Assembly: GCA_964370985.1 (NCBI GenBank)
Contig: CAYJLE010000003.1
Span: forward strand, 1 to 64,000
Length of the DNA: 64,000 nt
Direction: 5' to 3'
DNA from: JAHDVS01 sp964370985
GTDB taxonomy: Bacteria > Actinomycetota > Thermoleophilia > Gaiellales > Gaiellaceae
Below are positions 11,201-18,438 of this stretch, piece after piece. The position numbers were made by a program, and so were the translations under genes. Each line of letters begins with the position of its first letter. Position 1 is the stretch's first letter. Below the pieces are notes generated by a model that had not been told where the DNA came from, ran no database searches, and was given only the letters and a program-made list of their open reading frames with translations.

Positions 11201-13003
11201 GAGCCGGGTCGGAACCTCCTCGATCACGGTCAGCCCGAGCGCTTCGAGCACGGGGACGACATCGGAGAGCAGCACCTTGCCGCCGGTCTTGTAGAGCCCG
11301 ATCCGGGTCAGGTTCTGGTCCTTGTCCCGCTCGTTCTGGAGCCCGATCACGAACGGCTCGCTGCCCGCCTCGAGCCGCTCGAACTGCTCGACGTCGAGGA
11401 GAGCGAGGTAGATGTCCGTCGCCGACTTGTAGTGGGCGGGGAAGCGTCGCGACCACTTCTCGGCCAGAGCGAACCCCCGTTCCTCCCCGTACTGCGTGAC
11501 GAGCCGCTCACGCAGCCGGTCGTCCCAGGTGCGGGCGAGCCCGATCACCTCCTGCTCGAGCTCGGAGAACGAGACCTCCGAGATGTCGCCCGCAACGCGG
11601 ATCGTGAAGTGGATCTGGGCGGGATCCGACTCGCCGAGCGTCAGGTGGTAGTCGATCGAGCTGCCGTGGAAGCGCTCCAGGAACAGATCCTGGAGCTCGT
11701 GGCGCAGCTCGGCCGAGAAGTGGTCGCGGGGAAGCGCGACGAGCACGGCGACGCGCCGGTCGGGCAGGTCGTAGCGGACGAACAGCTGGATGCCGCCGCG
11801 CTCCTGGAAGTGGAGCAGGGCGGCGATCGTGCGGCGCAGGTCGTCGACGTCGGCTGCGAACAGCTCGTCTTTCGGGAACGACTCGAACAGCTCGACGGTG
11901 GTGCGGTAGTCGTGCGAGCCCTCGAACAGGTCCTCGGCCTCGACGATCTGTCGCAGCTTGCGGCGCAGGATCGGGATCTCGCTCGCACCGGCCATGTACG
12001 CGTTCGAGGTGAAGAGCCCGAGCAGCCGCATCGCGCCGACGATCGCCCCGTCACGATCGACGCGCTTGACGGTGACGTCCTCCATCCGCGCGTGCCGGTG
12101 CACGGTCGCGAAGCGGTTCGTCTTCGAGACCACGAGCAGGCTGCCGCCCGTGAGGCGGTCGCGCAGCCTCGGGTCGACCTGCTCGAGCGAAACGGCCTGC
12201 TCGAAGCGGGAGCCGCGGTCGGCGCCCAGGATCCCGAGCCCCCGGCCCGGGGTGACCGCGAACTCGTCGCCCTCGAGCGCGTATTCCCGGTAGCCGAGGA
12301 AGACGAAGTTCTCGTCGAGCAGCCACTCGAGGAAGTTGGCCGTGTCCTCGATCTCGTCCTCCGGGTAGGCGCCGCCCGCCGCCCGTGCCGCCTCGATCAT
12401 CCCTTCCGCCCGCTCGCGCATGGCGGCGAAGTCCCGCGTGGCCCGCTGGACGTCGCCGAGCACCGAGCGAACCTGCCGCTCGACCTCGGCGAGCTCGCCC
12501 TGCTCCAGGTGGCGGCCGACCTCGACGTGGATGACCGATTCCCGGGTGACCGCGTCACGTACGTTGAGCACGCGCGCGATCCGCCCGTCCGCGTCGCGCT
12601 CGGTTCCGATCACCGGGTGGATCCGCAGCCGCACCTCGAGGTCGCGCGCGGCGAGCGCGTTCGAGACCGACTCGACGAGGAACGGGGTGTCCTCGCAGTT
12701 GGTCTCGACGACCGTTCCGACGGTCTGGTAGCCGTCGTCGGCGAGCGAGGGGTTGAAGGCCCTGACGGCGAACGGCTCCGTGCCGCGGCCGTCGGCCAGC
12801 TCGAAGGCGCCGAGGACCTGGCCGAACAGCTCCTCGGTCGTCACCTCCGCCTCGACGTCGGGGGGTAGCCGTCGCACGTAGGCGCGCGCGAACTCCCGGA
12901 TCGTCTCCGCTCGCGCCGCCGGGACCTTGCGGTCGACGCGTGCGAGCAGCTCCCGCACGAGCGGGCTCGGCGCCGCCGCGGTGACCGCGTCCCCGGCGCT
13001 CAT
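8204..13003 (-). CDS. NAD-specific glutamate dehydrogenase, large (about 180 kDa) type
   Basis: 1599 residues; oxidises glutamate to 2-oxoglutarate and ammonia with NAD. A long N-terminal regulatory half (NCEDTPFLVESVSNAL, then ENFVFLGYREY) precedes the catalytic domain: RGGIRWSDRKEDYRTEILGLMKAQMVKNALIVP region, PAGAKGGFALK with the substrate-binding Lys, GIGDMSGDVFGNGLL, and the NAD-domain segment VVAEGGNLGFTQKARIE. A C-terminal helical part completes the usual length for the family (about 1600). ATG at 13003 is only 7 nt after the stop of the class III aminotransferase, so the two form an operon that joins transamination with ammonia release. Long open frames on the opposite strand here are composition shadows. 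Confidence 0.97.
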   Translation of the reverse strand: MSAGDAVTAAAPSPLVRELLARVDRKVPAARAETIREFARAYVRRLPPDVEAEVTTEELFGQVLGAFELADGRGTEPFAVRAFNPSLADDGYQTVGTVVETNCEDTPFLVESVSNALAARDLEVRLRIHPVIGTERDADGRIARVLNVRDAVTRESVIHVEVGRHLEQGELAEVERQVRSVLGDVQRATRDFAAMRERAEGMIEAARAAGGAYPEDEIEDTANFLEWLLDENFVFLGYREYALEGDEFAVTPGRGLGILGADRGSRFEQAVSLEQVDPRLRDRLTGGSLLVVSKTNRFATVHRHARMEDVTVKRVDRDGAIVGAMRLLGLFTSNAYMAGASEIPILRRKLRQIVEAEDLFEGSHDYRTTVELFESFPKDELFAADVDDLRRTIAALLHFQERGGIQLFVRYDLPDRRVAVLVALPRDHFSAELRHELQDLFLERFHGSSIDYHLTLGESDPAQIHFTIRVAGDISEVSFSELEQEVIGLARTWDDRLRERLVTQYGEERGFALAEKWSRRFPAHYKSATDIYLALLDVEQFERLEAGSEPFVIGLQNERDKDQNLTRIGLYKTGGKVLLSDVVPVLEALGLTVIEEVPTRLADGDGETYLHDFGVLGESGEPLDLAECGERLADAIAAIWRGEAESDSLNRSIVSAGLTWRQVRVLRAYRTYRLRTGAAFGVEYKNAAFARNPGIARQLIELFELRFDPSRERDPEAEASLRATILAALDEVKSLDEDRILRAHLGLVEATVRTNAFREGRTFLSFKLDSSRVPDMPMPRPLCEIFVYSAEMEGIHLRGGRIARGGIRWSDRKEDYRTEILGLMKAQMVKNALIVPAGAKGGFALKRPPIERAELRAAVVAQYETLIRGLLDLTDNLAEGKVVHPPGVLALDGDDPYLVVAADKGTATFSDAANALAAEYGYWLGDAFASGGSAGYDHKELAITARGAWESVRRHFRELGRDIGTEPFTVIGIGDMSGDVFGNGLLLSDRIRLIAAFDHRHVFVDPDPDPAASFAERRRLFELPGSSWDDYDRSLLSPGGGIWSRAEKAIPLSPEARSALRLEAPGEQRALTPSDVIAAILRAPADLFWNGGIGTFVKASYESNADVGDRTNDAIRVDASELRVRVVAEGGNLGFTQKARIELAQLGGRINTDAIDNSAGVDCSDHEVNLKILLGLAIESGDLTTKQRDELLREVEQDVARHVLYDNYLQAQILSQESAVSAERIEAYEDLMDHLEAEGPFDRALESLPSGEEMDERARTGRGMARPELCVLLAYAKRSLKEAVLASPLPDDSYLERELRRYFPAAVVERFGHLIARHPLRRELAATIVANEIVNDLGITWASRLAFETGAEASEVARAFFLARDVTGAVERWADVEALDGTIDPVLQNRLMVGVDTLVEDVARWYLLNAPSVPLGETIAEAGPRFAELVGALAEAGSESWRETREVAARELAARGVTEELARRHAFQPELAHGPDIIAVATSTARPLAEVAHAFFLAGERLYLDWLEGRVAGLPDTTRWERWAAQALVDDLMALRRDAALRVLQTSDGPVGRAFEARLSARSEAHERLGRLVDALGAQGDVSLAALTVALRQVRGLVA

Positions 13004-13010
13004 CGCGGGC

Positions 13011-14396
13011 TCATGTCGTGAGGTTCGCCGCCATCTCCTCGAAGACCGCCACGAACCGGTCGCAGTCCTCGAAGCCGTGGGTGATCGAGAGCGTCCACTC
13101 CTCCTCGCGCCCGGGCGTCATGAAGATTCCCCGGTTCATGTTGTAGAGCCAGGCGAGGTCGGCCAGCTCCGCGTCCTGGTGCTCCTTGAACGTCTCGTAG
13201 TCGAGGATCTTCTTCGGCGAGAACGTGACGCAGCCCTTCGAGCCGACCCCGACCGCGTAGCCGGGCAGGTTGTACCGCTCGATCACGGACTGGCAGCCCG
13301 CCAGCAGGTGCTCGTTCAGGGCATCGAGATGCGTGTACGCCTCCGGCGTCAGCACGTCGAGCAGGTTGGCCCGGGCCGCGGCCATCGACAGCGGGTTGCC
13401 GTTGTACGTCCCGACCTGGTACACCTTGCCGCTCTCGACGACCTCGAACACCTCCTCGCTGCCGCCGATCGCGCCCGAGGGAAGGCCGCCTCCGAGCGCC
13501 TTCGCGAGCGTGACCATGTCGGGGACGACGCCGAAGCGCTCCGTCGCGCCGCCCGCGGCGATGCAGAGGCCCGTCTTGACCTCGTCGAAGATCAGCACGA
13601 TCCCGTGCTCCCGCGTCAGCTCGCGCACCGCCTCGAGGTAGCCGGGCTCGGGCAGCACGACGCCGAGGTTCATCATGGCGGGCTCCATGATCACGCAGGC
13701 GGGCTTGCGCCCCTCCTCGATCAGGCGCTCGATGCGCACGCGCATCGCGTCGGCGTCGTTGAACGGCACGGGGATCGTCATGTCCACGACGGCCTGCGGG
13801 ATCCCGGCGCCGTACGGAAGCGAGGCCAGGTTCAGCCGGTCGCCGATCGCGTCGTAGGGCACGCCGATCGAGACCATCACGTAGTCGTGGTGGCCGTGGT
13901 AGGAGCCGAAGATCTTCACGATCGTGTCCCGGCCCGTCGCGGCGCGCGCGATCCGGATCGCGTCCATCGTCGCCTCCGAGCCGGAGTTGACGTAGCGCCA
14001 GCGCGGCAGGCCCCAGCGGCGCGCGAGCTCCTCCCCGACCACCACGGCGTCTTCCGTCGGGGCGGCGAAATGGGTGCCGAGCTCGACACGCTCGCGCACG
14101 GCCTTCGAGATGATCGGGTGCGCGTGGCCCTGCACCATCGATCCGAAACCGTTGTGGAAGTCGAGCATCGGATTGCCGTCGACGTCCCACACGCGCGGGC
14201 CCTGGCCGCGCGACAGGTAGATCGGCCACGGGTCGCGAAGCTGGTAGGAGGAGGCGACTCCGCCGGACAGCGTCGCCCGTGCGCGCTCGTACAGCTCCTG
14301 GGAGCCGGGTGTGCGGTCGTTCAGCCGTCCATGCTCGCGCTCCGTGAGCTCGCGGATGCGCTCGCGATCGATGGTGACGGTCGTGTTGGTCGCCAT
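13011..14396 (-). CDS. Class III aminotransferase (glutamate-1-semialdehyde aminomutase-like)
   Basis: PLP enzyme of 461 residues. Motifs: LSRGQGPRVWDVDGNPMLDF, the phosphate-binding FVNSGSEA equivalent (RYVNSGSEATMDAIRIAR), GSYHGHHDY, IFDEVKTG with the cofactor Asp, and MVTLAKALGGGLPSGAIGG with the Schiff-base Lys. The family includes GSA aminomutase and many omega-amino-acid or amine transaminases. The downstream NAD-GDH in the same operon would regenerate 2-oxoglutarate, so a catabolic transaminase is more likely than heme synthesis. ATG 14396 has GGAAGGA upstream. A palindrome 47 bp upstream may be its operator. Confidence 0.9.
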   Translation of the reverse strand: MATNTTVTIDRERIRELTEREHGRLNDRTPGSQELYERARATLSGGVASSYQLRDPWPIYLSRGQGPRVWDVDGNPMLDFHNGFGSMVQGHAHPIISKAVRERVELGTHFAAPTEDAVVVGEELARRWGLPRWRYVNSGSEATMDAIRIARAATGRDTIVKIFGSYHGHHDYVMVSIGVPYDAIGDRLNLASLPYGAGIPQAVVDMTIPVPFNDADAMRVRIERLIEEGRKPACVIMEPAMMNLGVVLPEPGYLEAVRELTREHGIVLIFDEVKTGLCIAAGGATERFGVVPDMVTLAKALGGGLPSGAIGGSEEVFEVVESGKVYQVGTYNGNPLSMAAARANLLDVLTPEAYTHLDALNEHLLAGCQSVIERYNLPGYAVGVGSKGCVTFSPKKILDYETFKEHQDAELADLAWLYNMNRGIFMTPGREEEWTLSITHGFEDCDRFVAVFEEMAANLTT

Positions 14397-14442
14397 ACGG
14401 GCCGTCCTTCCCTGGTGTCCTCGGTCGGTCAGTCGCAGCCTA

Positions 14443-14459
14443 GCGCGTGCGTCACGCGC
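14443..14459. promoter_or_regulatory. Short inverted repeat between divergent genes (possible operator)
   Basis: Perfect 7-bp arms GCGCGTG and CACGCGC around CGT, in the 166-bp gap between the aminotransferase (minus) and enoyl-CoA hydratase (plus) genes. The location fits an operator for the aminotransferase-GDH promoter. Functional assignment is inference. Confidence 0.3.
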
Positions 14460-14562
14460 GGATCTAGGCCGGCCGGGCGAGCGCGGGGCTCGCCGCGTGG
14501 ACGGCGCGGCGAACTGCGGGGCCTTGCCGCCGGCGCTTCGGGCGGCGAGACTACGGCCGGCG

Positions 14563-15318
14563 ATGGCGCACGTGGACGTCGACATGCGCGGCCCGGTCTG
14601 TCTCGTGACCCTGCGGCGCGAGGAGAAGTTGAACGCGCTCTCGGCCGCGCTCGAGGCGGAGCTCGATCGCGTGCTCGCCTCGCCCGCAGCCCGGGACGCG
14701 GGCTGCGTGGTGCTCGCAGGGTCGGGGCGCGCGTTCTGCGCCGGCGCCGACGTGACCGAGTTTCGAGACCAGGATGCGGCCTCGATCATGCGCTACTACG
14801 ACGGCGCCGGGAACCTCTACGAGCGGCTCGCCGCTCTCCCGGCACCGACGGTTGCGGCGCTGCACGGCTACTGCCTCGGCGGTGGCATGGAGCTCGCGCT
14901 CGCCTGCGATTTCCGGGTTGCCGAGCAGCCGACGGAGCTCGGCTTCCCGGAGGCCGGGCTGGGGATCATCGCGAGCTCCGGCGGTACCCACCGGCTCGTG
15001 CGGCTCGTCGGACCGGCCCGGGCGAAGGAGCTCCTGCTCCTGCGCGACCGCTTCACGGCTGCCGAGGCGTACGAGCTCGGGCTCGTCACGGAGGTCGTGC
15101 CGGCCGGCGGCGCGCTCGCCCGGGCGCTCGAGCTGGCCGAGCGTCTCGCCGGCCTGCCCGGCCCGGCGGTGCGGATGACGAAGCGGGCGATCCGGCTCGT
15201 CGAGGATGCCCCGCGTGCGTCCGCGACGCTGGTCGAGCGGCTCGCCTACGGAATGCTCGCGCAGACCCCGGAGGCGGACGACGCGGCCCGCGCGTTCGTC
15301 GAGCGCCCGCGCGGCTAG
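14563..15318 (+). CDS. Enoyl-CoA hydratase/isomerase family protein
   Basis: 251-residue crotonase-fold protein. Features: LRREEKLNALSAALEAEL, oxyanion-hole segments SGRAFCAGADVTEF (about 55-67) and LHGYCLGGGMELALACDF (about 102-118), and the active-site helix region GFPEAGLGIIASSGGTHRLVRLVG with the catalytic Glu candidate. Length is normal for single-domain hydratases. ATG 14563 is the first good start; no clear Shine-Dalgarno is present. It stands alone on the plus strand between two minus-strand groups. Substrate chain length or type cannot be told; the surrounding acyl-CoA genes support a beta-oxidation-like role. Confidence 0.9.
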   Translation: MAHVDVDMRGPVCLVTLRREEKLNALSAALEAELDRVLASPAARDAGCVVLAGSGRAFCAGADVTEFRDQDAASIMRYYDGAGNLYERLAALPAPTVAALHGYCLGGGMELALACDFRVAEQPTELGFPEAGLGIIASSGGTHRLVRLVGPARAKELLLLRDRFTAAEAYELGLVTEVVPAGGALARALELAERLAGLPGPAVRMTKRAIRLVEDAPRASATLVERLAYGMLAQTPEADDAARAFVERPRG

Positions 15319-15375
15319 GGGCCTCCCATGACGTTCGACCGGAAGCCGCTGGCCGGATCGGTCGCGACGATTGAC

Positions 15376-15400
15376 GTAGGGGCGGGTCATGACCCGCCCG
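15376..15400 (-). repeat. 25-bp palindromic intergenic repeat, copy 2
   Basis: Reverse-oriented copy, and the most perfect: its core GGGCGGGTCATGACCCGCCC is a 20-bp exact palindrome. It lies in the 182-bp gap between the hydratase stop (15318) and the converging SDR stop (15501), facing copy 3 in the opposite orientation 34 bp away. The rest of the gap shows no gene. Confidence 0.85.
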
Positions 15401-15434
15401 CCACCCGTCCCGTGTCACTGTGCTCGCACCGTCT

Positions 15435-15459
15435 CGGGCGGGACAGGTCTCGCCCCTAC
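15435..15459 (+). repeat. 25-bp palindromic intergenic repeat, copy 3
   Basis: Copy with two compensating-type changes: CGGGCGGGAC, AG, GTCTCGCCCCTAC. The arms GGGCGGGAC and GTCTCGCCC remain largely complementary. Together with copy 2 it makes an inverted pair between convergent genes, a plausible bidirectional terminator. Confidence 0.8.
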
Positions 15460-15500
15460 ACCTCCTCCGTGTTTCAAGTGCAACGTTGTCAGATACCGCA

Positions 15501-16298
15501 CTAGCGGGGCGGTAGCTCCGCGAGCCCCCAGGCGTCCGCGCCGCCGTCGACGGCGATCGTCGTCCCTGTGACGTAGGCGCCTCCGGGCGAGGCGAGGAAG
15601 GAGACGAGCGCACCGATCTCCTCCGGGCGGCCGAGCCGCCCGAGTGGGACCGACCGCTCCCACTCGGCGACGCGCTCGGGCCCGTAGCCGAGCAGGCCCT
15701 CCGTCAGGATGCTGCCGGCCGCGATGCAGACGGAGCGGATGCCGTGGCGGCTCCACTCGAGCGCGAGCGTGGACGCGAGCCCCTCGAGCGCCGCGCGGGC
15801 CGCCGCCGCGTGGGCCATACCCGGCGTGCCGCGCCGCGGGCTGAAGGAGACGAAGACGACGAGGCCACGGCGGCTCGGGATCAGCGAGCGCGTCGCGACG
15901 AGGCGGGTCAGCGCGAAGGCGGCGTCGACGACCAGGCCGTTGACCGCCCGCCAGCCGCGGGGCGTGATCTCCTCGGCGGGCGCCTCGAACTGCCCGCCCG
16001 CGCAGTGGACGAGCACGTCGATCGCGCCGAGACGTTCGAGCACCGCGTCGACGAGACGCTCGATCTCGCCCTCCTCGCGCACGTCGGTCGGGATTGCCAG
16101 GCACTCCCCGCCGAGCCCTTCGATCTCAGCGCGCACGGCCTCGAGCGGCTCCGGCCGGCGGCCGCAGACGGCCACGCGGGCGCCGCTGCGCGCGAGCTCG
16201 AGCGCGGTCGCGCGGCCGATGCCGGTGCCGCCACCCGTGACGAGCGCGACCGCGCCCGCGTTCGCATCCGGCGCGAGCGGCGAGCGCCAGTCGTTCAC
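15501..16298 (-). CDS. Short-chain dehydrogenase/reductase, 2,4-dienoyl-CoA-reductase-like, atypical active site
   Basis: 265 residues. The NAD(P)-binding TGGGTGIGRATALELARSGA (about 20-39) and VHCAGGQF (NNAG equivalent) are clear. The usual YxxxK is replaced by HAAAAR in GMAHAAAARAAL, followed by LALEWSRHGIRSVCIAAGS. This local pattern resembles peroxisomal-type 2,4-dienoyl-CoA reductases, which also lack the Tyr but keep a Lys; here even the Lys is Arg, so catalysis may be altered or lost. The GTG start overlaps the stop of the TMADH-like gene by 4 nt (GTGA), so the two are co-translated. The similar SDR at 29829 keeps the Lys. Confidence 0.85.
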   Translation of the reverse strand: MNDWRSPLAPDANAGAVALVTGGGTGIGRATALELARSGARVAVCGRRPEPLEAVRAEIEGLGGECLAIPTDVREEGEIERLVDAVLERLGAIDVLVHCAGGQFEAPAEEITPRGWRAVNGLVVDAAFALTRLVATRSLIPSRRGLVVFVSFSPRRGTPGMAHAAAARAALEGLASTLALEWSRHGIRSVCIAAGSILTEGLLGYGPERVAEWERSVPLGRLGRPEEIGALVSFLASPGGAYVTGTTIAVDGGADAWGLAELPPR

Positions 16299-18382
16299 GC
16301 GCCAGCCCCGGCGGGGAGGGGGCGCTCGCGCAGGAACGGCAGCGGGGTCGCCGGGTCGGCCTCGTCGATCTCGCGCGCGAGCCGGTGGCCGTCGAAGATC
16401 GCGTCCGCGATCAGCTGGGGCGCGACGCAGTCGCCGATCCGGTAGACCGCCTCGACCCCCTCGGCCGCGAGCGCGTCCGGGTCGGCCTTCAGCTCGAGGT
16501 AGAGCGCCTCGTTCGAGAGGCGTTGCGTGGCGAGGACGACCCCGTCCGCCTCGAGCTCGACGGGATCGCCGAACTCGTCGAGCCCGGCGGCGCGGCCCGG
16601 CTCGATCGCGTCGAGAACGACGCCAGCGCGCAGGCCGATCCCGGCCCCGTGCAGCCGCTGCAGGAGCAGGCGTTGCTCGAGCGTCTCGTGGCAGAATGGG
16701 GCGAGCTCCTCGAGGCAGGTGACGAGCTCGACCGCGTAGCCCTCGGCACGCAGCAGCTCCGCGAGACCCGGTGCCATGAAGTAGCCCTCGCCGTCGTACA
16801 CGAGCGCCCGCTCACCCGGCGGCCGCTTGCCCTCGAGCACCACCTGCTCGGGCGTCAGGACGTGCGGGAGCGCGGCGTCCGCTCCGGGGATCGGCCGGTG
16901 CGTCGCCCGGTTCAGCCCGTCCGTCGCCCAGCGTGCGCCTGTCGCGCACACAACGAGCTCCGCGCCGTACTCGCGCACGCCCCGGGCGTCGAGCCGAAGG
17001 CCCGTGAGGATCTCGACGTTGCGCAGCTTCGAGAGCTGCAGCACCCGCCAGCTCAGCACGCGGGCCCACTCGCCGCGGCCCGGCAACCGGGGCACCCAGC
17101 GCATGATCCCGCCGATCTCCCCCTCGGCGTCCACGAGATGGACGCGGCGCATGCCCCGCTTCGCGAGCGCGATCGCGCACTCCATCCCGGCCGGGCCGGC
17201 CCCCACGACGAGCACGTCCCGATCGGCGTTCGCGGCCCGCTCGAAGCGCTCCGGGTGCCAGCCGCGCCGGTACTCCTCCCCGGCCGTCGCGTTCTGGGTG
17301 CAGCCGATGTTGCCGCCGGGGTCGGACTTCGGGATGCACACGTTGCAGCCGATGCACTCGCGGAGCTCGTCGTAGCGGCCCTCCTCGACCTTCCGCGGCA
17401 GGAACGGGTCGGCGATCGACGGCCGGGCCGCGCCGATCACGTCCCAGACCCCGCTGCGGACGATCTCGGCCATCAGGTCGGGGCTCGTCAGGCGCCCGAC
17501 CCCGACGATCGGCTTCGCGGTCGCCTCGCGCACGCGGCCCGTCCACGGAAGCTGCCAGCCCTCCGCGAAGAGACTCGACGCGCCCGAGTCCTTCGACCAC
17601 TCGAGCGCCGAGCCGACGTTGACGTCCCAGAGATCGACGAGGTGGTCGGCCGCCCGCACGAAGCCGAGGCCCTCGTCGAGCTCGACACCGTAGGGGCCGA
17701 GCGCGTCGACGGCGATCCGGGCAGCTACGGCGCAGTCGTCCCCGACGGCCTCGCGGACGACCTCCAGGGTCTCGATCCAGAAGCGCGCGCGGTTCTCGAA
17801 CGAGCCGCCGTACTCGTCCGTGCGGTGGTTGTAGAAGGGGGAGAGGAACTGCATCGGCAGGTAGCTGTGGGCGCCGTACACGTAGACGATGTCGAAGCCG
17901 GCGTCACGGGCCCGGCGGGCGGCGGCGGCCCAGTCCGCCTGCACGCGGCGGATGTCGGAGCGCTCCATCGCCTTCGGGACGACGAGCAGGTAGTCGCTCG
18001 CGAGCTGGGAGGGGGCGAGCGCCGGTAGCCGGTACTGCCGCCGCGGGGAGTGGACGCCCGAGTGGTGCAGCTCGCAGCCGGCGAGCGCCCCGTGCTCGTG
18101 GGCCAGGTCGCAGGTCACCGCAAGCGCGCGGACATCGTCGGCGTCCCAGAGCCGCGCCGAGATGAACGGCGTCTCGTCCGAGTCGGGGCTGATCGCGCAG
18201 TACTCGGTGCAGACCGCTGCCCAGCCGCCCTCCGCCTTCATGGCGCGGAAGTGCGCCTGATGGAGCGGCTTCTCCGTGCCGAAGCCGACGCAGTGGGGCA
18301 CCTGGTAGAAGCGGTTTCGAAGCGTCTTCGGCCCGATCCGCAGGGGCTCGAAGAGGACGTCGTGTCTCGGGTCTCGACCCAT
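16295..18382 (-). CDS. Trimethylamine/dimethylamine-dehydrogenase-like flavoprotein (FMN, 4Fe-4S, NAD(P)-like domain)
   Basis: 695 residues with the old-yellow-enzyme barrel, an iron-sulfur segment and C-terminal flavodoxin-reductase-like domains. It follows trimethylamine dehydrogenase (TMADH) closely: NRFYQVPHC has the Cys equivalent to Cys30 that carries 6-S-cysteinyl FMN, CIGCNVC plus the later Cys in CTQNATAGEEYRRGW bind the 4Fe-4S, and VVGAGPAGMECAIALAKRG binds ADP. Of the TMADH substrate bowl (Tyr60, Trp264, Trp355), Tyr (TEYC) and Trp (LEWSKD) are kept but position 355 is Ser (CIPKS). It should therefore oxidise an amine other than, or wider than, trimethylamine (inference). ATG 18382; operon with the SDR downstream. 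No ETF genes are in the window. Confidence 0.9.
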   Translation of the reverse strand: MGRDPRHDVLFEPLRIGPKTLRNRFYQVPHCVGFGTEKPLHQAHFRAMKAEGGWAAVCTEYCAISPDSDETPFISARLWDADDVRALAVTCDLAHEHGALAGCELHHSGVHSPRRQYRLPALAPSQLASDYLLVVPKAMERSDIRRVQADWAAAARRARDAGFDIVYVYGAHSYLPMQFLSPFYNHRTDEYGGSFENRARFWIETLEVVREAVGDDCAVAARIAVDALGPYGVELDEGLGFVRAADHLVDLWDVNVGSALEWSKDSGASSLFAEGWQLPWTGRVREATAKPIVGVGRLTSPDLMAEIVRSGVWDVIGAARPSIADPFLPRKVEEGRYDELRECIGCNVCIPKSDPGGNIGCTQNATAGEEYRRGWHPERFERAANADRDVLVVGAGPAGMECAIALAKRGMRRVHLVDAEGEIGGIMRWVPRLPGRGEWARVLSWRVLQLSKLRNVEILTGLRLDARGVREYGAELVVCATGARWATDGLNRATHRPIPGADAALPHVLTPEQVVLEGKRPPGERALVYDGEGYFMAPGLAELLRAEGYAVELVTCLEELAPFCHETLEQRLLLQRLHGAGIGLRAGVVLDAIEPGRAAGLDEFGDPVELEADGVVLATQRLSNEALYLELKADPDALAAEGVEAVYRIGDCVAPQLIADAIFDGHRLAREIDEADPATPLPFLRERPLPAGAGA

Positions 18383-18438
18383 CGTCTCCCTTTCCCGGCC
18401 GCCGGACTCTCCGTGTGCGCCGATTATGATCCCCGCGG

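Noticed and set aside
10352..12868. Long plus-strand open frame (838 codons) opposite the glutamate dehydrogenase gene, with similar ones at 3926-4940, 7640-10216, 12927-14500 and 16385-18028
   Set aside because: These are antisense shadows in GC-rich DNA: Arg/Gly/Ala/Asp-rich, no domain motif, and the opposite strand carries full families with complete motifs.
15376..15459. Start of a CRISPR array because of repeated 25-bp palindromes
   Set aside because: Only two copies, in opposite orientation, 34 bp apart, and other copies are dispersed over 55 kb; no cas genes.
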